Assembly (NCBI GenBank): GCA_007570785.1
Contig: ML660204.1
Location: 2,841,968-2,905,967 of the forward strand
DNA from: Antilocapra americana
Taxonomy: Eukaryota; Chordata; Mammalia; Artiodactyla; Antilocapridae
Direction of reading: 5' to 3'
Length of the DNA: 64,000 nt
Shown here: one piece after another, positions 12,123 through 27,100 of the stretch
Numbering within the stretch: position 1 is the stretch's first letter
Layout: each line of letters opens with the position of its first letter
The notes under the pieces: generated by a model
Told to the model about the DNA's origin: nothing
The model's database searches: none
The model's input: only the letters and a program-made list of their open reading frames with translations
Made by a program: the position numbers and the translations under genes

Positions 12123-15100
12123 TAACATATATTTGATAGTCTCAGCATCCTCATAAAATTCTATTATTGATATTATACAGATAGTAACAGCTGACCCTTA
12201 CTGACTGTCCATCTGCCAGGCCTGGTGCTGAGTTTTCTGCTTGCTTTTTCTTATTATATTCTCTCGCCATCTTCATGAGGTAGGTGTGTTACTCTTATCC
12301 TCATTTTACAGATGAGGAAAGTAGACCAGATGAGGACAGATGACCTTGGAATGACTTGACAAGGTCATTCGCTAGTAAGTAGAATGCCAGGAACCAACCA
12401 GGCAGACTGACCCAAGCCCCACCTCTTAACCACCTCACTACATCCTTAGGCGAGAGGTTCACACTCTTTTCATAAAGAGCCAGATAGTGTTTTATGCTCT
12501 CTGGGCCACCTCTGATCTCCAGTGCATATTCTTGTTTGTTTAAAAATGTGAAATCATCCTTAGCTCTTGGACTGGTCATGCGGATTTGGTCCAAAGGCCC
12601 TAGTTTGCCAACCCAAGTCTTAGATGAATGACATGTGAACTTGTTCAAATGCCCCCACCTGGTAAGGGCAGTCCCTGGGCAAGAACCCAAGTCTTCCACT
12701 CCTAGTCCTAAGGCAGCCTCACCTCACGGTTTCCCCAGCATTCCTACAAAGCCACCAACACACAAATAAAATAATATACTTTTAAAAATGGCTTTACAAG
12801 AGCAGGAGCAGTAACTGAATATCTGTGGGGCTTCTTGTCTTTCACAGTGAAAATTATGTATTAGAATGCCGTCTGTTTTAGCACTGTTGATCTACCTCAG
12901 TATTTTTAATGCGTACATTGTTGTTTAGGTGCTTCTGATTAGATGGTAACACAGTACTTGAAGGAGTCATGCCATGGGAGGGGCATCTGATTTTAAAGCA
13001 ATCCTGCTTTTCACCCAGGTCACCCCAGCACCTCTCACACCCCGCTGTCTGCCTATGCACGTTGGGAGGGGAGCAGAGCCTGACCTCTCAGGCTGTCCCC
13101 AGTGTTGCTGCTTAACAGCCAACCTGGAGTTCCTCGTCAGTAGGACTTCACCCGTGTGCACAGCAGACTCTGTGTAATTGACTGTTACTAAGTTTCCCCA
13201 AACTGTCTTATAAAATGAAGAGAAAAACTGAAAAATAAACGTGATAAAATTAGAGCTAGGAAACCCTGACCTCAAACAGCATGACTGCAACGAAAATAAA
13301 GACCACGGTGCATTGACAAGTTGGTAGATCCAGACTCTTAGTGGACGGTAGTTGACTGGCTCCATGGTCAACTCATTCAAGAAAAGCTAGAAAATTAGGT
13401 CTAAAGGATAAGATGAATAAGTGGTTTTATTAAATGTAATGCCAATTGTGTTTACTTCTGAGTGTGTGTGTGTGTGCATGCATGCACACGTCCACATACT
13501 TGGAAGTGATACTGAAAATAGCATCTTTGTCTCCTTGGATTGAATGTCCAGGAATTGAAAGAGGAATCCTGGGTCAGATAAACACGGTGGTTATTTTCCA
13601 TCACTTTCTGAGAATCTTGACTATTTGAAAACCTACTTTCTGTAGTATTTTCTCTACAGTCTAGATGTTCTTTCTCTCTTATGAGCAGAGAGCAGGCTGT
13701 TTGCTCACTTGGTTTTCTGAAGGGAATTTTCAGACAAGTGTCTTCATTGTGTTACTGAAAGGTGGATGGTCCAGAGAACTGATTGAAATCATATTTATGT
13801 TTTAAGAACTGTTAAACGTCTTGAGATGTTCTCAGCATTTCAGATTTCAGCTTCAGTTGAAAAGCAAATGGTCCTGCTCCATCGCACCTCTGAGTGGAAT
13901 GGTTCCAGATTCAGTCAACGAGGATCTATAGTGAAGACTTTGAATTGTTTTGTTTTGTTTTTTTTTAAAAAAAAAAAAAACCACCATCATTCCCAGGGTT
14001 TGTTTAGACCCTGATAGGCTAAGGTGGCATCAGAGCTTTCACCAGTCACTGAGACTCTCCTGCTCTGGTGCTTCTGGGCAAGAATGCTCACTGAGGCTTT
14101 GTTTGTGAGTGGGGAGCAATTTCAGGCTCTTCTTGTACCTTGAGAAGCTCTGAAGTCATAAGTGAGACACTTGAAACCCAGTATTTGTTGAAGAAAAGCA
14201 AGTGGGATCACGTGCAGAGAGCTCGCTATGGCCCGCAAGACCTTACCTGATCCACTCCCACCAGCTCTGCCACTGGAGCTGAATTCCTCCCTCACCGAAT
14301 TCCTTCCCCTTCTCCCCTGCCGTTCCTGGCATGGCATGCTTCTCTCTTCCTGTGGCTGGACCACTGGGTACTCCTCTCAAGCATCTGGCCAGCCAGAGGC
14401 CTCTCTGCACCACCCTATCTAAACCACCTCCCTTTACACACCCACTGCATCATCTCACCATCCATCTCAGCCTCTCTTATCAAAACGGGAAATTGTTTCC
14501 CGCTCTGGAAAGTCAGCTCCATCAGGGACAGATCTGGGCTTTCTCATTCAGCGCTGCAACTTTATGTATTTATTTCTAGCTGTGCTGGATCGTCTTTGCT
14601 GCACAAGGACTTCCTCTAGATGCAGAGAGTGGCGGGGGTACTCTCTAGTGTGGAGTGCAGGTTTCTCATTACGGTGCCTTCTCTTGTTGCAGAGCATGGC
14701 CTCTAGGTGCATGCGCTGCAGGAGTTGTGGCTCCTGGGCTCTAGGCTCAGCAGGTGTGGTGCACAAGCTACACTGTCCATGGCATGTGGGATCTTCCCAA
14801 TCAGGGGCGGAACCTGTGTTTCCTGCATTGGCTGGTGGATTCTTTACCACTCTCAGTGCTGCGTCTTTAGTGCCTACACACAGTAGGCATTCAAGAAACA
14901 CTTAGGTGTATGTGTGTGTGAATGAATGGGAGTTTAACAGGCGTGCAGAGCCCTTGCAACACAGCCTTGAGGACAGGAACAGTACTTCCTGCTTACCAGA
15001 TGTCTGGGAACAGAGGTCATCCCTGACTCTCAGCTCTCCTAACCACTCCCTGGCCCCAACCTGACCCACCTCTCAACCTAGACACTTGAGAATCACCCGC

Positions 15101-18100
15101 TCCTTCTCCCGTGATCGGATGTCGCCTTAGCTCTGAGCCTTTGCAACCGATGTCATGGCCAGAGGGACCGATGGCCTCCCTCTGACCTTATCCAGCAGTT
15201 TGACCCCTTCACCTGCCTCCCAAGGCAGGACAGGCCGACACAGCACCCAGTGGAAAATACAGTTCATGGTTCACTGTCATCCTTTCACCCAATACATAGT
15301 TATAGAGCTCTGGGGATCAGGGTGATCAACAGAGAGCCAACATTCCCGTTGGGTCAGAAGGTCAGTAAGTCAGTAAAGGGACACAGTGATTTCAGATTCT
15401 GCTAATTGTCCTAAAGAAAACAAAAGAGGGTTACCTGACAGAGGCGATAGACAGAAAGGGCCTCTGTGGAAACTGGAATGATGGGGAAGGTATTCCAGGC
15501 AGAGGGAACAGCAAATGCAAGGGCAGGAATGAACTCAGCAGAGCAGAGTGTCGGTGAAAAGGCCAGTGATGTTAGAGAAGAGTCACGAGGGGAGAACGTG
15601 TCAGAAGCGACATTTGAGGGGTCAGCAGCGTCCTGTGTACCCTGGGTCTCGTGCACACTGTAAGAACTTGGACTGAGAACTTGAACTGCAGCAGAAACCA
15701 GTAGCTTGTTTAAAGCAGAAGGTGACACGGGCTGTCTTACCTTTTCAAAGATCACTCAGGCTTCTGGGTGCCCACGGACAGTCAGTAGGAGAGAGCAGAA
15801 GCAGGAGGTGAGTCAGGAGACTGAGCAGGGCTTCCTTTTCCATCTCGGATGGTACCCTGCTGTTCTCAGTGCACACGGAGAAGCATCATTCGCTCTGCCT
15901 TTTGAAAAAAATAAGATATTTGGTGTTGGAAAATGTCAGGAGATGTGAACAGAATGAAGAGTAAATAAAGGTATAAATAGCTTTTAGTGAACTGCATGTG
16001 ATAACTAGTTTTCTTTTTTAAGGAACTGATTTTTTTTTAAATTTTTTATTTGGAGGATAATTGCTTTACAGTGCTGTGTTGGTTTCTGCCATAGAACAAT
16101 GTGAATCAACCTTAAGTAGACATTTATCCCATATATCCCCTTCCTCTTGAACCTCCCTCCCACCCCCCTTGATTTTTTTTTTTTTTTTGCCACACTGAGT
16201 GGCCTGAGAGATAAGTACCCAGAATAGGGATTCAATCCTTGCCCCCTGTAGTGGAAGCTCAGAATCTTAACCACTGGACCACCAGTAAAGTCCCAAGAAA
16301 TTGATGTTTATTTTCACTAACTTTATTTCCATTTTCTGTTGAAAATCCTTCCCTTCATTCCACAAATATTAAGCCAGATGCTGCTCTAAATGCCACAGAG
16401 AAAAAAGATTTAGTCCCCTTTCTCAATACTTAATAAATCATCATTAGCATTAAAAATCCAGTACAGAATATTATTCTTTCCCCTGTTTAGATAACCTTTA
16501 ATTCCCTTAACAAGGTATTTACTGAAGAGCTCACTTTGCTGGGGGGGTGGAGGGTGGGAAGGAAGCAAAACAGAGCACCATCGCTTACCCCTAAAGTTAA
16601 AAACGTCTGCTAGGAGACTTTTCAAAGGAAAGTGGCCTGCATGATAATGGAATGGGGAAGCGGCTGGAGAAACATGTGTGGTCATCTTGGAACCGTGATG
16701 ACTCACGGAGGAAATGACAAGAGGGGAAATAACTTCAAAGGAGGAAGGTGGGAGGCTGGTAACAAAAAAAAATGCCCCTACAACTGATACGCCAAGACTT
16801 CAACATGACTTGCAAAAAGGGGAAGTCATCTGTTAGGAACCATTTCCAAATGCAGTGCTCATGAGCCATGTGTTTAGCAGAACGGGAGAGGGCTCTTGTG
16901 TGCCCACGGCCAGGATAGCGTTAGGATCCAGAGTGCAGCATATGCGCCTGCGCTGGAGAGGGCGGCTCCTCGCAGGGCGGCTTGGCAGGTTCTTAAGGCG
17001 CCTCAAGGAAGTGTTAATCCTGGGCAAGTCCAGGCGACCCGTTTGCCCATTCAGAGTGGTTTGCCATGAGTTTATAAATTAGTGAACTGACTGTTCTTTT
17101 TCCTTTTTAAAGCATTGCTTCTCAAGACTTCTCTGGTGGTCCAGTGGTTAAGACTCCAGGCTGCCAGGGCAGGGGTCATGGGTTTGATTCCTGGTCAGGG
17201 AACTAACCTTTGCTTCACAAGAGCCACAGCAGTTTTGTTTGTCACACATTTGTTACAGCAGCCTATCTTTGGAGCTTGGAGTTGGGAAGAAGTAGGGTGC
17301 TTCTCTCTTGGAGATATTTGACATCTGGTTAACAAAAGGTGACAGGCGCTTGGTGGTCCAGTGGCTAAGACTCCAAGTTCCCAGCAGACCCTGGTTCAAT
17401 CTTTGGCCAGGGAACTAGATTCTGTACACCACAACTAAGACCCTTTGCAGCCAGATAAATAAATAAATAAATATTTTTAAAAAGAATGCTCACTTGGGTT
17501 CAGAATTTAAATTCACAGGTTGAAAGAGCATGAGAGTCAATTACTAACAGCAGAAACATCAAGTGGCTTCTATACTTTGGGAAACACCAAAATGAAAGGA
17601 TCAAGTAATCAGCAGGGACAGTTGCAGAGCACACGGGTCTATAACCTTCCTTGTGGTGTCTCTTATAAGGCTAGCAATTGGTTTGCCTGTGGCTCATTAC
17701 TGACAACAAAATGAATAAACCTAGTAACCTGTAATAAATTCCTGCCCACAGAATGGGAGAAGAACCTTAAGAATAGGTGGCTTGTTGCTTTCCTAACAAC
17801 CCTAAAAATCACCCTAGGCAATGGAGAATTCCTTGAACAAGTATGAACCTTCACTTATTTCTCTGCAATCTATTAAATAGCTTGGACCGGTTTTGAATTC
17901 TTCCTGATCAATCAAATGGAAAAACCACACCCTGCAGGGACTTTGACCTCTGTCACACAAGATTAGTTTAGGTGTGGTCCATAGATGGGGCGTTTGTTAA
18001 TGTGAGCTATGTATTCTAATGTGCATTGGGAAAAAAACTAAAGCTAGTTCATCAAATTTTTAATTTCATAGGTCATATTGCTTTGGGAAAGTATTTTTTT

Positions 18101-21100
18101 TAATTGGCTTAATTTAATATTGTTCTTTAAGTTAGAAAGTATACAAACAGCACACAGATATGACAGGAAGCATGCAGTTAATAGTCACCCTTCCTGGTGG
18201 CTCAGACGGTAAAGCATCTGCCTATAATGTGTGAGACCTGGGTTCGATCCCTGAGTCAGGAAGATTCCCCTAGAGAAGAAAATGGCAACCCACTCCAGTA
18301 CCCCTGCCTGGAGAATTCCATGGACAGAGGAGCCCGGTCGGCTACAGTCCATGGGGTTCCAAAGAGTCGGACACAACTGAGTGACTTCACTTTCCTTTTT
18401 TCCTTTCCTATGCAGTTAATAGACACTGAAGTTTAAGAAACACAGTCTTAGACAAAGCTTTACCCTAATAGGGGTGGGGTAATTGCTTCAGACTTCTCAA
18501 AGGCCTCGAAACACCTTCTTTGGTCTCCATGCCATTCCTCCCCTTTACCTTTCAAAGCAAGAAAAAAGAAAGGAAGGAAAAGATCAGATAGGAAAAGATC
18601 CCACCTGTCACTTTCTTTAATTCCTCTAATGACTTGCACGAAATAGGAGATAATAAGAGAAGAAACTGTGCAAAATGCAGGGGGCGGGGTGGTTGCAGAT
18701 GGACGGGAACCCTCCACTTTCAGATGAGGGTCCTGTCCTGAGATCCAGGAAATTCTCAGCTACTTGCCCTCCTCCCTCCACAAGTTTCTCACAAGAGAGG
18801 GCTGAATCCCAACCACTTACCTTGGCCCACCTTTGCTCTCAACAACTCTTTTCCCCAAACCAAGTATCTTAAACAAAAATTCAGGGACTTGTCTAGCAAG
18901 GAATAAACTTGGAGGTGGGGAGGGGCTTTGGGGAATGGATGAACAAATATGCTGTGTCTCTAGAGCACTACAGGCTACAAAAACAGTTTGGTGCAACATC
19001 CAAAAAGATCAATTACTTAGAAGACCTGGGAGATCTTCACTGTTGCATCATTTCAACCCTGAGCTTAGACTAAAGGAATTTGTTCACCTCGCTCCCCCTA
19101 ATATACATCAGACATACAGTTGGTGCTTAATAAATGTCAAATCAGTGAAGCAGGGAAAGCATATTTTAGCAAAGTTCCCATGCATAGAGGAAGTATATTC
19201 AAACATTTGGGTCTGATGAAGACCCAAATCTATTGGATAACCACAGTATTCAGGCATCAGGGAAGAAAATGCCTCATTTCCACTCAGTGGCTTTGGAATT
19301 TTTTTCTGGCCACTGTCTCTTCCTCAAACTCTTATTAGTCAACAATGCCTTCTGTGGCTACGGAAGTCCCCGTGTGACAGACTTTTACATCTGAACCATC
19401 AGGAAGAATTCAAAGCTGAAAAGATCAGAGTTCAACGTTATGATGGAGAAATCAGTTAAGGTTTGTGCCTGTTCACATAGCCAGAATCAATTTTAGAGAT
19501 GTTGAGAAAACAAGGAAACTTTCTTTTATTTGTTTCTCTCTCTTTTTTTTCCTTTTAATATTTTTGATGCATTTTTATCATGCTCTTTCGTTGTTTTTTT
19601 TTTTAATTTGGTTGCACTGAGTCTTCATTGCTGCTCTCAGGCTTTCTCTAACTGAGGCGAGTGGGGTTATTTGTTGCGATTCACGGGCTTCTCATTGCGA
19701 TGCCTTCTCTTGTTGCAGGGCGTGGGCACTAGGGCAAGTGGGCTTCAGTAGTTGCGGCTCTCGGGCCCTAGAGCCTGGGCTTGGTAGTTGTGGCTCACAG
19801 GCTTAGTTGCTCTGTAACATGTAGGATCTTCCTAGACCAAGGATCAAATCCATGTCCCCTGCACTGGCAGGTGGATTCTTTACCATTGACCCACCAGGAA
19901 AGTCCTGTTTCTCTTAATTTGGAAAAGGGTATTTCAATATCCCAGTTAAATAACTTCAGGTGACTTTCTCTGCATTCTGGAGCGTTTCCATCCAGAACTT
20001 TTCAACTTTTTCCTCAAAGTGGAGTGGAAGCCAGTTATTTTCCTAGCCTATCCAAGCAAATTAATATTAAGCACAGGAAAGACAGCAGTTTTTCCCTCAG
20101 CATCTCTCATTTAACTACTTTCCAAAGTTTAAAAAAAAAAAAAACTCCAAGAGAAACTACTCTTCTTTACACTGTGGGGATGATGCAAGATATTACTTAG
20201 CTCTCACTTCATTAAAAACAAATCTAAATACTTCTGAAAATGAAATGCAGATCGTTGCAGCCACGGTGTCTCAAGTTCTGCAGCACCCATGTTTAGGCAT
20301 GACACATTCAAAGGAAATAATAGAGTTGCCAATCTCCAGACAAGTTCTGGTTGCAAAATGTACCATCTTGCTATGTTAAGTGACTCTCAGTTCCCTGTAA
20401 CTTGTGGAATTTTACTTTTCAATGTAACTGTGGCTACAGAGAGCTACTGAAATTCATGAAAGGAAAGAAAAGTTAAGATAACTTAAAGAAGAGAAAGAAG
20501 AGGAGATCTGATGGCCTCATAATACAACTCCACACACAGGGAAAGTAACAAATGGTTAAACTAACACCTTCCCCACTGTTAGACGCATGAAATGCACAGC
20601 TGCGGTGTCCTGCAGCTGCTCGTCCTTCATTTCTGGTCTTGGGAACAGTCCCCTCAAAGGAGGCCTCCCAGCAGGTCCCAGTGTTTATGCCCAGGACTCA
20701 TGTCATTCTGCAGTTGACCACAGGGGAAGGGGCGTGATGGGGACAAAGGCAGCCCACCTCCCCCGTTTGCCTGGAGACTCATTCCATGCCTCTCTCACTT
20801 GCCTGGGCCAGCTCAGAAAAAACCCTTAAAGCTTCTTCCAGACTAAACTTCTGTGATTTTTTTTTTCCAAATTTTATTTGTTTATCTATGGCTGTGCTGG
20901 GTCTTCGTTGCTGCCCGGGGGCTTTCTCTAGTTGTGGCGAGCACAGCTATCTTCTAGTTGCGGTGTGTGGGTTTCTCATTGCAGTGGCTTCTCTTGTTGC
21001 AGAGCATGGGTTCTAGGGCACACAGGCTTCAGTAGTTGTGGCCCACAGGCTTAGTTGCCCTGCAGCATGTGGAATCTTCCTGGACCAAGGATGGAACCTG

Positions 21101-24100
21101 TGTTCCCTGCATTGGCATGTGGATTCTTCTCCAACAGACCACCAGGGAAGTCCCAACTTCTGTGATTCTTAACACACCTTCAGTTAGACTCTGTTGCATT
21201 TATTTTTAACATTATTTATTGATTCTTTTGGCTCCATCGCGTCTTAGTTGCAGCACGCAGGAGCTTTCATTGTGGCACACAGAGTCTTCTCTAGCTCGGG
21301 CACACCGGCTTATTTGCCCAGTGACATGTGGGATCTTATTCCCTAACCAGGGATCGAACCCATATCTCCTGCATTGGAAGGCAGATTCTTAACCAGTGGA
21401 CCAGCAGGGAAGTCCCTGACCCTGTTGCATCTAAGTGGTAGGTCTTTGTTGCCTTCTCTGGGGATCTTCACACTATAGTCCTATTCTCAAGGAGCTGGGG
21501 AGAAAAAAACACTGACAAAATCAGCTGGTTCTCGATAATGGTCCAAACATTTCTCAGCATCTCTCATGCTGTAAATGGTCCTCTGAATGGATGGACAATG
21601 AGAGTGCCATAGATGGTGTGAGTTATCCCAGAAGTTCAGGAAGGGTCTCCCAAAGGTGCGAGATGCTTTTATGAGACAAAATGCTTTTGGCTGAGATGAA
21701 GACTGACTTGGTCAAGGTTCTCATCTAGCAAATCTGGAAATAGGACAGTGATCATGACAAGCAGGAGCGCAAGTTCACCAACACAGAAGCCATTTTCTTC
21801 CAACAGAACAGAACCTAGATTCTTGAATTGAACAATCAAAACATGCACATGTGATTTTAAAAACTGAAACTGTACCAGTGAACATGGACGGAAAGCATGT
21901 TTTCCTTTAATTCCAGATCTCTAGGGTTTCCTGGTCTCCAGTTCCCCAAGCCAGAGGGGAAGCTCCAATGACTTATGTCTTCTTCCAGAAAGATGCTGTC
22001 CTCATACAAGCATACCATCTGCACAGTTTCTCATCTTGCATTTAAAAATATTGGCATTCAGGGATTCCCTGGTGGTTAAGTGGTTAGGACTCTGAACTTT
22101 TGCTGCCCAGGTCCAAGTTCAACCCTTGGTTGGGGAGCTAAGATCCCACAAGCTGCATGACACAGTCAAATAGTAATACTGTTTTTGAGACTGTTCCACT
22201 TCAGCTCATATAAACTCTACCTCATTCTTTTTAATGACTGTATAGTATTCCATTAGACAAATGTGTCATTATTTGTCAGTAATTACATTGAAGCCATTGT
22301 CTGAATTCTTAATGCAGTATCTAATTCTGATGCTCTAACCATGTAACTTATCCAACTGTGTTAAAATGTTTTTTATCAGCTTGCCATCCCTCTCTCCTGA
22401 GGTACCCTTGGTCATTTCCTCACCCAGCGAAATGCACATGACATTGTGTGATGGACAGTGTGCTAACCACTATGACTTGTGGGCTAACAGGAAAGATTCC
22501 AGGATCAGATTTGCTTGTGTGCCAATCTTGGTCCTATTCCTTGCCTCTCTGAGTGGCTTTAGGTTACTCACTCACCCTCTCTGTGCCTTAACTTTTGCAT
22601 ATCTTAAATGGGACATTATTGACAGTCCCTGCTTTATGGAATTGTCACTACCAACTGAGATAATCAATACTAATTACTTATCCTAGTGCCTGGAACCTAG
22701 TTGAAAAGCTATGAGCAAGCCTTATGAATGAGGTATTGGCTAAATTAGTAAACAACAGCATGAACATGACTCAATATATCTCCGGAAGACTAGAGAGGAT
22801 TTTTTTTCTCTTTGATTAATTACAGGAACTCAATATTAGCTGACACAGAGTGTGTAAGAAATCTGCATTGTAATATGGACTTTGCAAAGTGAGGAGCCTC
22901 CCCAGAGAGTCTTTGTAGTGACTCCTTGAAAGCCTGTCTGCCCCTCCCTCATCTCTCCTGAGGTTACCTCGCAGAATGTTGTCACTCATCAGCATCTTCC
23001 ATGAAAAGATGTCATGTGGATACTGTGCTTCTTCCTCAGGGTTTTCCTTCTTCCTCTCTCTTTCTTCTCTTTTTGGAGAATGTGGGTGGGAAAAGAAAAA
23101 TGGAGGTGGTAAGGGGATTTTTATTAAGCTTTTGGAAACTTTTATTTCTCTCTCTTTCCTTTTTTAAAAAAGAAATATTATGCTTTAAAATATGATGGAA
23201 AATAAACAGTCACAAGCCAAAAGATAGCACCATTGTCTCTGCTTTGATCATTCTAAGCCTATCTATGTATTTACATGATTTGAAATACTTCCAAGTACAT
23301 TGAAGGGGAGACTTTTGTCTTTAAAGATGATCAAAGAGCTTTCTCCATTCTGCATTTACTCCTGATGTTCTGAGTCTGGACTCAGCAGCCTCATAAAGAT
23401 GGATGAGAGAACACTGCATGGATCTCAAAGAAGTTCCTACATCCAGGGAAAACTTTCGTGAACCTCAGGGGTTCACATTTCCCATACACCACAGGATTTG
23501 AAATATTTACAGTATATGTGGCTTTAAAAACTGTGACTTCTGTATAACTGTTCTCTCTCATGGCCCTCAGAAGGGAAGTATGAACCATTCCATCACCTTC
23601 CCCTAAAACTAACCAAGAATTCTTGGAAGTAAGTCATGGAATCTGTGAGAAGGAAGCTAACATGCTAAACATGGACACTTTTCAAAGAAGGATTTTAGTA
23701 GAAGAAAAACACTCATCTTGTTAATGGGATTCCATGACATTGTACAGAGCAGGGACCCAGCAACCACTTGCTACTCAGAGTTCCTTGCACATTTATGATC
23801 TCTGTATCTCCTTGTTCGCGGCGTTTATTTATTCACTACTTCCTGCTGTGTGCTGATGCCCTCATGGTATAATTACCTCCCCAAGGAAAAGATTATTTTC
23901 TAGCTACTTTAATGGAAACATCCCAGGATCCTTACTCTCCTATCCCCTGCCACTAACTCTGTAATTTCAGGTGTACAAAAGTCTGGGAGTTGGGGGGAGA
24001 CTTGTGAAGGATAAAGTGAGGAGGGAGCAGGATTGGGCTGTGATGCTGCTGATTGGACCCTTGTGGAAGGAGAGAGGGGAGCCAGCAGGAGCGGATAGAG

Positions 24101-27100
24101 AGAGCCTCAGACAGGGAGCAATTTGCACATAGTCATGGATAACATAACAGGATGGGTGGGGGGCTTCAGAACAGAATGTCCATTAGAGGAGTCCTGCATT
24201 GGGCATAAATGCTCCAGCGACCCTTGGTTTTAATGCCTAGTTTTAAACCCCTAGTTTGCAAAGGAAACCAGGGTGAGGCCTCTAAGACCCCAGCAGTGGG
24301 CTGGGCTCAGCAGTAGAGTACTTCATTTGACCCCAGTATTAATAGTTATCTTTCGAAATCTGTCTGAGCATGCCAAAGTCCCCACCACTCTCAAATATCT
24401 GACACCTGGCCTTACTCCGTGACATACACATAATTCTTGCCTGATTCTTAAGATCATTTGAGTTTGCCTCTCCTGCCTATTGCTTCCCAGGTGGCTCAGT
24501 GGTAAAGAATCTGCTTGCCAATGCAGGAGATACAAGAGAACCAGGTTTGATCCCTGGGTTGGGAAGATCCCCTGGAGGAGGAAATGGAAACCCACTCCAA
24601 TATTTTTACCTGGAAACTTCCATGGGCAGAGGAGCCTGGAGGGTTGCAAAGTCCATGAGGCCGCCAAGAGTCAGACAATAACTGAGAGACTAAGCACACA
24701 CATGCACAGAGACTCTAGCAGATTAGAATAGGAATTGACTTGGACTTTGGGAGGCTGTACGGTGAATTGGCAATAGCAGGCTTCAGAGTCAGAGAAACTT
24801 GCATTTGGATCCCTACCCTTCTGCCTGCTGCCTTGTGATCTTAAACTCTCCTAGACGTAGGCACCCTAAAGCTCTGAAATGTGGCAAAAACAATAGATGA
24901 GACCCAGCTCGAACACTCTGAGTTTCTGCCACTTTGCTTTTTCAAGTGAACTGAAGAAAAGTGGAAAGGCAAGCAGGAAGGCAAGCTGGGCTCTCGGAGA
25001 GCCAGCGTGGGGCAGTCACCCAGGAGCTGTGCACACCCTCCTGGTCTAGAGAGATGCCCACCCTGGCAGTGGGGGTGATGCAGAAACAAAAAGTCGGTAG
25101 CTTCAGCAGGTGGCATTTCTACAGGCTCCTCCAACCGACCTCTGCTTAGAACTGTAGCTGCTTCTGCTAGCTTTTACATCACTGCAGAAGACAAAGTATG
25201 GGACCAGATCTCTCTCTCTGCATCTTACTTCCCCTGATCCACAGCGCAACTCTCTTCCCTTCTCAGCAGTTGTAACCCTGCCCTTCTTTCAAGACTCACC
25301 TCAGGGTCACACACTATCCCTCAGCAGCTGCTCCCAGCTGTGCTCCTACAGTCAACCACCGCCGTCCTCTGAGCCTCAGGCCTCTCCCAGCTGGATTGGA
25401 CCACCACTGGCTTTGATGAGCTTCTTTGGCTTCACACCAGCTCCATCTAATCCCCTTCCCATCCAGAAATTAGAGAGAAACATCAGCCAATATGGAAGGA
25501 AGCCCTAGGTTTTTGTTTACTTGTCCCCAGACAACCTGGTCAGGGCTTCCATGATAACTTAGCAGTAAAGAATCCACCTGCCAATGCAGGAGACACAGGT
25601 TTGATCCCTGGGTTGGGAAGATCCCCCTGGAGAAAGAAATGGCAACCTGCTCCAGTTTTCTTGCCTGGGAAATCCTATGGATGGAGGAGCCTGGTGGGCT
25701 ACAGTCCATGAGGTCGCAAACACAACTTAGCTACTCAATAGCAACAACAAGACAACCTGGACATCTTTCAGTTTCCCTGATTCACCATACACTTCACACA
25801 AACACACAAACTCACTCCCTCCCTCACCCATTTCTCTTCCTCTGCCTGGATGATTTCTCCCTCTTTCTCAATCTGACTAATTTCTACTCACTTCCAGATT
25901 GCAACTTCCATGACCAGTTCTCAGGAAAATGTTCCCTAAGCCCTTATCCATCCCAACTTCCCAACTGCACTCAGAATTCCTCATAACTTTCTGTATTTTA
26001 TTTTGCTGCACTTACGAGAAGTAGAAACTCTATGTTTATTTCTGTTGTGATTGGAGTGTGTCTCCTCTGCTAGGATATATACTGACATGAGATCAGGAAC
26101 TGTTTCCTTCACCACTTTATCTCCCCAGCTGCTGCTGCTAAGTTGCTTCATACATGTCTGACTCTGTGCGACCCCATAGACAGCAGCTCACCAGGCTCCA
26201 CCGTCCCTGGGATTCTCCAGGCAAGAACACTGGAGTGGGTTGCCATTTCCTTCTCCAATGCATGAAAGTGAAAAGTGAAAGGGAAGTCGCTCAGTCGTGT
26301 CCGACTCCTAGCGACCTCATGGACTGCAGCCTACCAGGCTCCTCCTTCCATGGGATTTTCCAGGCAAGAGTACTGGGGTGGGTTGCCATTGCCTTCTCCT
26401 ATCTCTCCAGAGCACCAGGCACATAGTTGATGCTCAAACTTGATGTATGAATAAATAAAGCTAGCTAATTACTCCCGTGGCTCATTGCCGGTTCAGTATG
26501 GATTAGCACTTCGCATTTGGCCATCGAGTGAACGTCTCCCTAGAGAGAGAAACTCTTATTCTTTGCCTCTGTTTCCCAAGTCTCCTTTCCCTTCTCCCAA
26601 CTGTTGTATGAAGATGGGCATCTGGGGGAAAGGCCCTTTTTGGAAACTGACAAGGAAGGTTTCTTCTGTTGTACCTAGGACCTAACTGTCCTTGTGCCCA
26701 AAGAGAATAAAAATATGAATACATGTCTTCCTTCATCTCTTAAGTGTCTGCACAAATGTTCCCAAATTTATACTACCCTGAAAGCCCCTGACCTCACCTG
26801 ATCTTGGAAGCTAAGCAGAGTTGGGCCTGGTTAGTACTTGCGTGAGAGACCATGGGCACACCAGGTGCTGTAGGTCTTTTGGGCTTCCCCAGTGGTTCAG
26901 GGGGTAAAGAATCTTCTTGCAATGCAGGAGACGCAAGAGATGCAGGTATGATCCCTGAGTTGGGAAGATCCCCTGGAGGAGGAAATGGCAACCCACTCCA
27001 GTATTTTTGCCTGGGAAATCCCATGGACAGAGGAGCCAGGCAGGCTACAGTCCATGGATTCTCAAAGAGTAGGACACCACTGAACATTCACACACAAAGA

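Noticed and set aside
12301..12699. 132-codon minus-strand open frame
   Set aside because: It runs through a MIR and an old hAT remnant and matches nothing.
12967..13380. 137-codon minus-strand open frame
   Set aside because: No recognisable motif or start context; length expected by chance.
15411..15755. 114-codon minus-strand open frame
   Set aside because: Lies within the old repeat family also seen at 27740, 40095 and 52296.
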